From Icerya purchasi (lineage: Eukaryota; Arthropoda; Insecta; Hemiptera; Monophlebidae): 64,000 nucleotides of DNA. The notes beneath the pieces were generated by a model that did no database searches, was not told where the DNA came from, and was given only the letters and a program-made list of their open reading frames with translations. The stretch lies in the NCBI GenBank assembly GCA_039619475.1, contig CM077115.1:448869292-448933291 (forward strand), given 5' to 3'. Positions 24,697-34,829 of this stretch are shown piece after piece (the stretch's first letter is position 1; the number at the start of each line of letters is the position of its first letter). The position numbers and the translations under genes are program-made.

Positions 24697-25031
24697 TACA
24701 ATAAGTTAATTATTTGCACTGTTCATTATTTTTTGTTTGTATATTTTTTTTATTTTCAATGTATTTTTATTACATAATTTTTTATACATATTCATTCAAT
24801 ATAATATTATTATTTAATTTGACGGGCGGTGGTTAATATATCGACCACCACAAAATTTTAATTTTTTAAGTAAAAAAAATCATTAATAATGATTTAATAA
24901 GTTCTATGACACATTTTATTCTATGCCCATAAACATACAAAATAAAAGTAACAAAAAAATTTTTTTATTTTTTTGTGCCCAGGGGGAGGGGGTACCAAAA
25001 GTCTAAAATGGTTTGCCCCTAAAAGAGTTAA

Positions 25032-25489
25032 TGATTGAGTGAAGAATACCATGATTATTATTACACCACCATCAGATGGCAGTTTAGGAAGTTATTAATG
25101 CCTATATTTTAATGATTTATTACATATTCACATGAATTTATATTTGTTTACATATCAAACTTCACTTAATTTTTTCATTGATTATAGGCTGGAAGTAATA
25201 CTTTTGCTTCTGAAACATGTAAGGTTTTAAATAACTAAAAAACAATTACTTTTAACTTCAACATGTAGAAGTAAAATTAAGAAGAAAACTTATAATGCTA
25301 TAAACTAAAAATCAGCTATAATAAAGTTTTTTCTACTAATCGTATATATATATTATTACAAATCTTACTATTGGTCACTCTGTTCCGGATGCCATTTATT
25401 ATGAATCTATGTTTTCGAAAAAAAAACCTTTTTGATACTTGACACAAATTCAGTCGATCCTTTTTTGGGAAGCCATTTAACAAGTTTAA
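25032..25489. other. Non-coding DNA flanking piggyBac
   Basis: Nothing recognised. Confidence 0.3.
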
Positions 25490-26430
25490 ATAATATATCG
25501 GGCGCCAGAGACAAGAACGGCTTGTCACCACCGGATAGACACTCTGCCGCGCAGAGCTCTATGCTTTTATTACGAGATAAAAAAAAAAAATTACATAAAA
25601 AAATTCGCGAAAATACGCCGTTCGAAGGCGTAGCGTGAGTCTCCGCGTTGGAGATGTCACGGGCTCACCACGTGTCCAATAAGAAGCCTTCTATAAAACG
25701 CGTATATTTAAACAAAATTTACACAAAAAGAAAAAGAACACAGGGGAAACAAATTCCAAACCTTACAATAAACAGAAAACGAAATTTTGGTCCAAATTGC
25801 GATAGATGTATGCGGAAATTAGCGATGACTAGGGTAAAAAATAGACACACGTAACGACGTGATTTTACAACTAAATTAAACGATCGACCCTCATTGACCG
25901 AACAACGAATTAATTCACTCTCGTGATATAGTGCCATGCACACACGACGATCTCGGTACACCGTGGGCTATTCCAAGCGACATAGTTGAATCGCTGAAAT
26001 TACCCCGTACCTTATCAATTAATTCGAACGCCGTCGAATTTTCTAGAATATTTCCATATAACCCGTATTCTAAAGCGACTACGGATTTCACAAACTTCCC
26101 TCAGCTCGATGTTCTTGGCTCAGCTGCTACCCGACGCGCACTCGCCTCGGACACGTAGAGTACTCTCCACTATCGGCCGCTACCTACAATACACACGCAC
26201 ACAGTCTCACCTGACACAGTCGTCCGTTGGACCGTGCCCGGGAATTTCGATTTTAGCCGATAAGCATCTCCGATACCCACTACGGTCCGCGATTACGTCG
26301 AATAAAACGCGGTGTTCGATAAATCACGAAATAAATGATTTCAACAACGAAATATATATTTTTATAATTCGAACACAGCTGAAAGATAGCGCTGTAGGTA
26401 TCGAATCCGTTGCAATATAAACACCTTTTT
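25490..26430. other. CpG-rich block, possible promoter/first exon or solo LTR
   Basis: This stretch is visibly richer in GC and CpG than its surroundings (for example GCGCCAGAG, CTCCGCGTTGGAGATG, TCGGCCGCTACC). A TATAAAACG word follows a TGTCACGGGCTCACC word near 25655-25700. On the minus strand TGTGTCAG/GTGAGAC near 26210-26220 would be a good splice donor. No long ORF fits a known protein. Either a non-coding first exon with promoter or a solo LTR would explain it; matching LTR ends with a short target duplication were not found. Confidence 0.3.
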
Positions 26431-26510
26431 ACTTCGATAATGCGCTTATTTGATGTTATTTTTTTAAATTACGAATATTATATGTTAAGTTTACAAAGAG
26501 AAATAAATGT

Positions 26511-26645
26511 TCATGTTTTGTTTTCTTCATTTACAATTTCAAACCTCGATGTTACTTTCTGATCCGATTTATTTAATATGATACATTGGTTGCTGAAACC
26601 ATCTGTATTTAGCATCTTCCCTTTCATGATGATCGGAGAATACGG
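26511..26645 (+). repeat. Dispersed repeat family A, partial copy
   Basis: This copy matches the minus strand of the family A copy at 16752-17535 across the site where that copy is interrupted: TTTCAAACCTCGATGT, TTCTGATCCGATT, GGTTGCTGAAACCATC and GTATTTAGCAT. It is diverged, with several indels. Confidence 0.6.
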
Positions 26646-28880
26646 AAAAATTTTTGGAACCGTAGAAAATTAAAATATACTTAGTCTAATTTTGAATATT
26701 TATGGATGGAAAAATAAAAAATAAAAAAAAAAACAAAAAACCTGTGAACGGTAAAAGGGTGCGAGCGGGGCTTGGTTTCTGGCTTTAAATATTATACTTC
26801 GGCTAATTTTAATACGCTCTGAATTATCGGAAATGCATGGGGACCGTACGGGGAATTTTGTGGAAATTTAGTGAAGCACGGAGAAACTCGGGTGAATTTG
26901 GATCGTCGAAACAAAAAAATTCGGTTACTTTTGCCTCCCAAATAAAATACTTACGTTAGTTTCTGCGAGCTGACTGTGTTTTCAGGTGCGGCACTAGCGC
27001 TCCTACATTTCTGGCGGAGAAAAATGGAACTATGCGCGAAATACCGCAAAAATAAGCTACTATTATCCTTTTTTCCTCGTCGTCCGATCAATGTTGTGAT
27101 CGATGGGTAATCGTTTGTCGCACGTTGATATTTTTTCAATGGCACACGAACTAGTTTAAACTTTAATTGAAGAGAGCGAAAGTTCCCATCCAATTAAGTT
27201 TATTCGGTCCCATTAATTCTATTTTGCAATTTGTAAATGTAGGTATAAAATTGTTAATCATAATTTTCTTAATATAAATGAATATTATTTTTACGGTTTT
27301 TAACCTCTTGTATTGTAAATTTATTAAATTTGTTTAATTTACTAGTCACTAGTTGTTCCATATTACCTTCGATAACTGTCTCCGTAATTAATTTCTTGGG
27401 AGTAGGAAGTAATATAATTTAACGTTTATCTGGGGGGAAGGGGGTGGAGGTCAAAAGGCACTTCAAACGTAAAATATAGGATTGTATAGTTCTATTTAGC
27501 CTCTCACAGTACCAACACCTATCCTCACCTGCTCGCAGTGACCTCTGCATACTATTTTATTTGATGAAGAGTTGAGAAATTAACTTCTCAGTATAGTAAT
27601 CTAATAAATAGTGACAAACGAGGAAGGTGGTTTAAGTAATAGTATTGAAATATAATTATATAGAAGTTCGGAAAACAAACAAGTACAATTACGAAAATTT
27701 TACAATATTTATTAGTACTAAAACGTTTTAGTCTACATGATATAATTAATCCGTCTAAAAATCTAGGACTAAATAGCGTTTATTTATTAGAATTTATTTT
27801 TCTTTGCAGTACAATATGATGACACTGTGCGTAATGCGTGAAAAAGAACTGGACTGAAAATATTTGTTTTGGAATTATTGTTGTTTTGAATTTAATATTA
27901 TGTAAATGAAAATTATAGTTATCTTTAACTTAACATACGGAATCCTCAGCGCATGAAACATCATGCTTGACTGAACTTGTTGTTGTTTAACCCCCATATG
28001 GCCAGCATATTATAGAACGGTGAAACTTGTAGCTGCTGAATGGGAACGAATCTCAGCTGGTGTATATTAAATTGACGCTATACCGACGAGAGTAGCGACA
28101 AATCCAGAGAAAACGATTTGTTTCATACGCTATTTTGAAAACATAAACGCACAATATGGTCTGCATATTAACAAGGACAAGAATATAAAGTGGCTGCCCG
28201 AGAAATAACTGTTCGGATAATGAAAATTCGAAGGAATTGAGACAGTCAGTTGACCATTTCTTATGTCTCGCATCTTTATCGTACAGAATAATGAAATGTT
28301 GCACAACAGAAATCCAACATGGACTCCAATTAACGAGAAGTGCCACAGACCGGTTAAAACGTGATCTGAGGTTACTGCGCAATCAACAAAATCAATAAGA
28401 CTCGCCTAGTTAACTGACTGACATAGTCGGTTTTTCTATACTACGAAAAACGGGAAAAATTGATGCTTCGGATGTGGCACTAGATCCGCTTGTTATTCCG
28501 TGGACTGATAACAGGACACATCCCGGATGGGATAAGACTTTTTTTACGGTTTTGGGTTTTTTTGGGGATTTTTTTTTTTTTTTAATGTCATATTAACGTG
28601 CAGAAAACGTGGAGACACTTTTTATTGAAGACCACATGCACGGTAAAGGATAGAGGGACACGAGCGCGACAACATACTGGTCCGATTCAAAGCAGCAGAT
28701 GAACTTTCCGAGATTGCGTCCGTCCAGTAAAAAAAAGTATATTAACATAGAGTAATGATGGCCAATGCATGATCATGACATACCCTCGAGGATTTAACCA
28801 TTCGCTGGTGACTGGTCACGGGCGCAGACGAACTCAGATCCTTTTGCAGACTACCTGCGATCATTTTCAGGCATCATTCT
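26646..28880. other. Non-coding or unrecognised DNA
   Basis: No coding region fits a known family. On the minus strand, AGAAACTAAC followed by GTAAGTATTTT near 26945-26965 is a strong splice-donor sequence in a GC-richer block (26950-27200). It could end a non-coding first exon. No acceptor or coding exon can be tied to it. A poly-T run lies near 28568-28583. Confidence 0.25.
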
Positions 28881-30985
28881 TAAACGTTATCATCTGTGTT
28901 AGTGAGAAACACGAGTTACCAAAAAACACTGCTATCAAAAATTCCGCCCAAAAAACACCGTTCTTCGTTAACGATTTAGTTTTTCCGCGTGCATAGCATG
29001 TTATACATGCATACATATATATATATATATAATCACAAAGCACATATATTTTACATCGTTTTATTCGGCTATTCACTTTTTTTAAATATTTTCTATTTTT
29101 TTTTTGAAATAACGACTTCAGCGTGAAATACTGATAAACAGGGACTTTTGCGATGTAAATTTAAGAGTTCTGTTAGCAATAGTGATACGAAACGGATGAA
29201 GATGATTATTATTAATAATCAGTCAAATGCATTATCGGGGCTATTTTCATTTTTTTCCCCGTTAATGTATAGTCAGCCGTTTTTTAAAAAAATTACAAGC
29301 TATCAATTCTACGCCATTTAAAGTGTAACATAACTGGATTGAATTTACTTCTAATATAGATTCGTTATGTTAACTTTTTCATTGGTATCTAGCAAGTTTA
29401 TTTGAGGATACGTTCATTGAAGTTCCTTCTGTTATCTATGATTTAAATTATATATTTAACTGCTTGACAAATCTACCTGGGTTTCAAAAAAATATCGAAA
29501 AAGACAAAAAAGACGCAAAAATTTTTAACCACTTCCTTTCCAATTCAAATAAACGAAATGTACGAATTCCGGTATTTAATTTTTAAAAAACTTAATTTAT
29601 ATAATTTATCTTTATTATATTGTTACTGTTTATTAAAAAACAAAAGGCAATACAACGTGATATGATAGAAATGGTTTTCTAATCAAAAATTATTTTTAAT
29701 CACTTTATTTCCTTACCTGATTTACGAAATTAGATTAACACTTCTTAATAATGCAGGTGCAATTGAAAGTCGTAGTTAAAAGGTCGGAACATATGAAATA
29801 AAAGACGTTACTAATCTCGACTACCCCTTGGTGTTTTAATCCTGAACCCTATTAATGATTTTTACATATTTCTTTGTAAAAATTTTTTACTTTTTTATTT
29901 CCTTTTAAGATGAACTGTTAAGATGAACTAGTTCTATAAATGAAACTGATACTAATTGTATCGTTTGTTTTTACACATCTGGGTGTTATGTCGTTTCTAT
30001 GATTTTCTTAACAAATTGAAATTAGAAAAAAATTTTTTGAATAGAATTTCACCGCAGTAAGAATATTGAAACAAATACATCGTTTGAAAGCTCTTTTTTT
30101 ACTATCTCTATTACAATTTATACGAAAATAAGATGATCAGTCTAGTGCTTTGAAAATCGAAAATTTTCATAAACGAATTAAAAAAAAAAAAGAAAGAGGT
30201 CAGCCAGACAGGATGTTTCATCTACTGAACATTCTGTGTGTTAATTTAAAGATTACCATAATTTACATTTACATAATAATAAATTCAAAACAAAAATATT
30301 TAACTATCAATTTGGAATATCATATATATTTCTCGCCCTGTATTTAATCATAAATGTGTTTATTTATCTGTTTTAAAAAGTTTTGCGCCTTTGTCTTTTT
30401 CGATATTTTTTTGAAACCCAGCCAGATTCGTCATGGAATTAAATATATCGTTAAAATGGTAGATAACAGAAGAAACTGCAATAAAAAAAAACTTGCTAAA
30501 TACGAATGAAAATGAAAGGTAATATAACGAATATATATATATTAGAAGCAAATTCAGTCCAGTTATGTTACACTTTAAGTGACAGTTTGTAATTTTTTAA
30601 ATATACATTAGCAAAAAAAAAAAATAAAATGAAAAGAACCGATAATGTACTTGACCGATTATTAATATTAATCATCTTCGTGCGGTCCGTATCACTATTG
30701 TTAGCTGAACTCTTAAATTTACATGGCAGAATTCTGTTTATCTGTATTTAACGCTGAAGTCGTTATTTCAAAAAAAAAAATAGAAAATATTTAAAAAAAG
30801 TGAATAACCGAATAAAATGATGTAAAATATGTGCTTTGTGATTATATATATGTATGCATATATAACATGCTATACGCGCGGAAAAACTAAATCGTTAACG
30901 AAGAACGGAATTTTTTGGGTGGAATTTTTGATAGCAGTGTTTTTTGGTAACTCGTGCTTCTCACTAACACAGATGATAACGTTTA
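28881..30985. mobile_element. Foldback element with inverted arms of about 620 bp
   Basis: 28881-29527 and 30366-30985 are inverted copies of one another, starting TAAACGTTATCATCTGTGTT at both outer ends. Both arms contain the block CGTTAACGATTTAGTTTTTC, an (AT)n patch, ATTCGGCTATTCAC and GGTTTCAAAAAAATATCGAA at the inner edge. The middle, about 840 bp, has no convincing ORF. A third, solo arm is at 39515-40102. No clear target duplication was found, so the ends are those of the shared sequence. Long inverted arms with a small non-coding core are typical of foldback or non-autonomous long-TIR elements. Confidence 0.75.
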
Positions 30986-30987
30986 TT

Positions 30988-31564
30988 CCCACGTTTGCAT
31001 ATCGAGTTAGGACTTTTGAAGCAATTTGTGAAGGCGTTAAACCGAGATGGACTTTGCTTTCGTTACTTAATAAGTAAATTTCCTGCGATTAGCATGGAAA
31101 AACTGAAAGCAGGCATATTTGATGGCCCTCAAATAAGACAAGTTATAAAAGATGCACAATTTACCGCAACAATGAGCGAGATTGAATCTAATGTTTGGTG
31201 CTCATTTGTTGAAGTTGTACAAAATTTTCTTCACAATAATAAAGCAGAAAATTATACAAAATTAGTAGAAATTATGTTTTCTAACTTTAATGTTCTCGAC
31301 TGCAATATGAGCATAGAACTTCACTACCTCCACAACCATTTAGGTCGATTCCCACAAAACCTAGGTGATTATAGTGAATGACAGGAGGAAAGATTTCATC
31401 AAAATATTAGAACGATGGAAGAACGATATCAAGGAAGATGGGATACCCATATGCTGGCCGACTACTCTTGAAGTTTGCAGCAAGAATGTTATACTAAACT
31501 CCATGCTAGAAAGTCGTATAAAAGACAATTTTTAAGTGATATGTTTATCTACTTTATGAAATAA
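30988..31564 (+). pseudogene. Transposon-associated ORF fragment of an uncharacterised invertebrate repeat family
   Basis: Starting directly at the foldback edge, the frame reads LHIELGLLKQFVKAL, KFPAISMEKLKAGIFDGPQI, then ESNVWCSFVEVVQNFLHNNK, ELHYLHNHLGRFPQNLGDYS and a TGA stop at 31379-31381. After the stop the same frame continues with QEERFHQNIRTMEERYQGRW and MLADYSWSLQ up to a TAA at 31562-31564. This signature (HIKLGLMKQFVKAL ... GERFHQDI-MEERYQGRWD ... MMADYCW) recurs in many insect and arachnid genomes as uncharacterised, repeat-borne proteins. Function is unknown. The N-terminal part is missing at the foldback boundary. Confidence 0.7.
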
Positions 31565-32535
31565 ATTCCTTACTTAGTATTCATTGTTTTTAATGAGGCC
31601 TTGTAGTAAATACTAATATTTATAACCTGAATTGTATATGAGTTAATAAAAAAATGACTTTATTCTAAAAAAGGTCAATATAGCGTATCTCAAAAACTAC
31701 ATCTGATAGAGTACATATAAAAATTATTTTCGATTCTGCACCCAAAAATTACTTAGAAACAGTTCAAAAACAGCAGACACCAAAATGTGTGTTGCGCTGT
31801 GTAATAGATATAAGTCAATGGCATATAGCACTCGCCGAAGGTGTGCGTGAGAAAGTTCATCGGAGATCGATTGATGGAAACAATCAGAAATATAAAACAG
31901 GAACGCAAATAGCCAGATGGAGTACTTAAATTCGATTTACGAAGAGACGTTTATTAACCAAACACGTATTTAATCTCGCTGTTTATGATTGAACATTCAC
32001 TACTAACAGTTCCTTTCCTTTTTTCTCTTTTCTCTATCTTGCTTTCTTTATACATTTGGCAAAGAGAGTGTTGTATACCGAATTTTGTTCATGTTCACAA
32101 CGTTAAATAGCCTTCTTCAGAATTTCAGCTAATACATGATTCGCTGACGTCGCATATTTATGAACTTTCAGCACAGCTCGTTGCACTAATCACACATTCA
32201 CAGACTTACGAAAAACCTCATCTGTTATTTCCGTGTAAATTGATCGTCACTTGTACCAATAAATAAACGCGATATCACCAATTCTGGCAATCCTGATGTA
32301 GTCGATCGGTATTCCCGCATCATCCCGGAATACAACAACCAAAAAACCAAAACACATATTAAACAATAATTTACTAATCAATAGAATAAATTAGATACAT
32401 TTTGATTTACGTTTCATTAAAATAAATATGTGTTTTTTTTTTTTATCTACGTGCTTTATAATATTCTCCAACATTACTTGATTTCGGCCTTTTCAGGTAG
32501 AACCTTTTTTTTCTGGTATATGTATTGCTTTTTTC
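31565..32535. other. Unrecognised DNA
   Basis: No gene recognised. It lies 3' of the AAA-ATPase-like exon on the minus strand, so it could hold its intron or 3' UTR. Confidence 0.3.
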
Positions 32536-32538
32536 ATA

Positions 32539-33885
32539 TCAATAATAAAATGCAAATAACCCATACGGGATTCTTCCTATCATATTTCTCTTAATTTCAT
32601 TTCTTATTTCTCCGTTCGGGATTTTCAGTGCAAAAGTGGTCTTATTATCGCTTTCCTGCACGTCAGTTATTGTAAGATACCCGAGTTGGAGTAGCATATG
32701 AAAGTATAAATCATGGTCTGCTGCACTAATTTTGCTTGAGGTAAGTATCATTTTTTTTAGTGCGATCACATTACCTATACTTATTGTCTTATCCGCAACT
32801 ATTGTAACATTGTTCCCTTCTAATAATGCACATACTGTGTCGAATATATTTGATTGGAATAATAATTTGCTTAAATTCAATCTGAAAGTTGGTCGTGCCC
32901 AGTAATTATCAAAAAATTCATGTTCACAATATTCCGAAATAGATACCGGATTGTATAGTTGTACTTTTTGTGTTCTATTTCCGTCAAAAAATATAGCCGT
33001 ATAACCATTGTACCAGGTTTCGAAGGTACTCCGGTCTACTTCAATTTTTAACCTTGACAGCAGCATTTCAACCTCCTCGGTTGTGAATCCGTAGTACTTG
33101 GAAAAATATTTATTTCCTGTAAAAAGATAATTCTGAATATTGTTTGCGAAAGGATATGCTACTTTTATACACGAGTTTAACAGGCTATGTTTGACATAAG
33201 CATCGCCTTTTAGAACGTTTCCTATTATATCTCCTATTAATTTTGTTATTTCTTCAACATCTTCTCCACGATTAAAAATCATTTTCTGAATCGGCATGTC
33301 GTATCCTTCTATTAGAAAAATTACTTTCTCATTAAATTCCGTGCTGAGCACCATTGACATGAATTGTAATGCTTCAGCACATTCTACTTTATTTAGTTTC
33401 GCTTTAAAGCTTTGGTCTTTAAGTACCTTTAGTTGTTTTAGATACTTTGGTTTCTCTTTTTTTTTAAATAAATATTCATATTCCCCAATTATTTCATGAA
33501 TTAGATAAGAAAAATGTTTCGTAAATGATGCCAGGTTATCAGAGTCTAATCTTTCAAAGTTAACGTGAATCACAGGGTACTTCCCGAAATGTGCATCGAA
33601 GAATTCGCTCTCCTTACGTATTTTTAAGGATTCTCCATTATACTTTCCGTTAAATATCTTGTAATTTTCGGTATCTTTTACCGGTAGTCTAACTCCGTTT
33701 ATATCTGTCTGTATTTCGTAAAACAATTTCAACATATCCATATTTAGCGTTCTCCCAAAATTTGTTGGTGCGCTTATCTCCAGATATCTGTGTCTGAAAA
33801 ATTCTTTTATAAGCATTGTTTTGTCAACAAAAAAGCGTGTTGTAGTAATATCTTTAAATGATTCTGTTCCAATCCTGTGGGTTAC
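32539..33885 (-). CDS. Predicted AAA-ATPase-like protein (AAA-ATPase_like family), large exon
   Basis: The open frame extends upstream of the first ATG (33816) to a splice acceptor AG at 33886-33887. The extra residues (RIGTESFKDITTTRFFVDK) are the family's conserved start, so the true protein begins on an upstream exon not found here. Numbered from that ATG, a P-loop-like segment PTNFGRTL is at 17-24 (family usual: RRFGKSL). FGKYPVIHVNFERL is at 77-90, and a Walker B-like VIFLIEGYD is at 165-173 (usual: LIDEYD). FSKYYGFTTEEVEMLL and WYNGY...YNPVSISEY follow near 235-300, leading to NYWARPT. This family is frequent in bacteria, including intracellular ones, and scattered in animals; its role is not established. 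Both nucleotide-binding motifs are altered, so activity is doubtful. The end (IPYGLFAFYY) is abrupt and may be read-through past an exon end. Confidence 0.82.
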   Translation of the reverse strand, partial: VTHRIGTESFKDITTTRFFVDKTMLIKEFFRHRYLEISAPTNFGRTLNMDMLKLFYEIQTDINGVRLPVKDTENYKIFNGKYNGESLKIRKESEFFDAHFGKYPVIHVNFERLDSDNLASFTKHFSYLIHEIIGEYEYLFKKKEKPKYLKQLKVLKDQSFKAKLNKVECAEALQFMSMVLSTEFNEKVIFLIEGYDMPIQKMIFNRGEDVEEITKLIGDIIGNVLKGDAYVKHSLLNSCIKVAYPFANNIQNYLFTGNKYFSKYYGFTTEEVEMLLSRLKIEVDRSTFETWYNGYTAIFFDGNRTQKVQLYNPVSISEYCEHEFFDNYWARPTFRLNLSKLLFQSNIFDTVCALLEGNNVTIVADKTISIGNVIALKKMILTSSKISAADHDLYFHMLLQLGYLTITDVQESDNKTTFALKIPNGEIRNEIKRNMIGRIPYGLFAFYY

Positions 33886-33887
33886 CT

Positions 33888-34400
33888 ATTTACAAATAAA
33901 CGCAAATTAAATGATTAGTACGAATAATTTTATAAACGAAATAGTGTGAAAATATAAGAAAAAATCGTAAATTTAAAATATGAAAATCCTACTGAATTTA
34001 ATCGAGAATTTTAAATTTTCTGGGGAGGCATGATCATTATCACAATAAAAAAAGTATGCCTTAGCTAATATGTGAAAAAATGCGGACCTGAAATAATTAA
34101 GTGAAATTGATGTTATAATTTTTCCGCTTATTCGCTTGCGATGTCGAATAATTTTGAATTATTAAACGAAATGTTTAAGTTTATAAAAATGAAATACTAC
34201 ATAACGAAAACGGATTATTTACCTTCACAGAATATCTCTTACAATTATTTTGATAATTCTGGAATGAGAAGAAAGGTATTGTTCGCAGTGGCTGCTTAAT
34301 GAAAAATTAATAAAAAAAATTAAATAGAACTTTCTTGCTCGACAGGAAATATGTTAGAAAAGTAAATATTATTTTCGGTATGGAAATTTCGTAATATTTT
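33888..34400. other. Non-coding DNA, possible intron of the AAA-like gene
   Basis: By position this is 5' of the exon on the minus strand, hence probably intron. The expected upstream exon was not seen. Confidence 0.3.
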
Positions 34401-34404
34401 GGTG

Positions 34405-34770
34405 TTTTTTAAGGGAGGATCTTGGCTCCTATATTGTCTCTAGTTTACATTAATGACTTCTGTAATCTGAATATGCAGAGGAAATTAATTACTTATGCAG
34501 ACGACACAGGGTTTTATTAGTAACATCTCGGTCCCAAATGCGTTAGTAAAATTAGTCCATAATGAACCTGATTTAATTGTGGGGTGGATGGTTAAAAAAG
34601 TAAATTAGTATTAAATGTAAATAAGGCGAAATACGTAATGTACAGTTTTTCGAAAAGTGTAACATTTTTTTCCTATATTTATCAGATAATAATATGATTG
34701 AAAACGGTTCGTGAAAGAAAATATTTAGGAACATTTTCTGATCATAAGATGATGGCGGTAGTCATCTAGC
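34405..34770 (+). pseudogene. Non-LTR reverse transcriptase fragment
   Basis: One frame reads ILAPILSLVYINDFCNLNMQ, KLITYADDTGFY, containing the RT catalytic YADD box with its upstream Q-GS-L-P-LF-equivalent. After a frame change KLVLNVNKAKYVMYSFSKS follows, the typical next RT motif. Stops and frameshifts are frequent. The fragment does not join smoothly to the coding remnants on its right, so it is probably a separate element. Confidence 0.75.
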
Positions 34771-34829
34771 GCATACCTGATTAGTAAACTGAGAAGATTA
34801 AGTTTAATTGGTTTATTACTGACAACAAT

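Larger units (their letters stand above)
20752..25031 (+). mobile_element. piggyBac-type transposon, internally deleted, with a nested insertion
   Basis: The ends are TTAACTCTTTGAAGGGC and, on the complement of the right end, TTAACTCTTTTAGGGGC. They are inverted repeats beginning with the TTAA target used by piggyBac. Sub-terminal GGTGGTTA / TAACCACC words recur near 20771, 20813, 20830, 23912 and 24830. The plus strand carries pieces of piggyBac transposase (24030-24696). A second TTAA-flanked element at 20942-23649 was inserted near the left end. Without that insertion the element is about 1.6 kb and lacks the catalytic centre. Confidence 0.85.

Noticed and set aside
25655..26375. Solo LTR beginning TGTCACGGG
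   Set aside because: No matching CA end with a 4-6 bp flanking duplication and no primer-binding or polypurine sequence could be located, so it is kept only as an alternative.
32041..33900. AAA-ATPase-like exon as possible bacterial contamination
   Set aside because: An intron acceptor precedes the conserved N-terminal residues, and the codon/AT composition and flanking repeats match the rest of the window.
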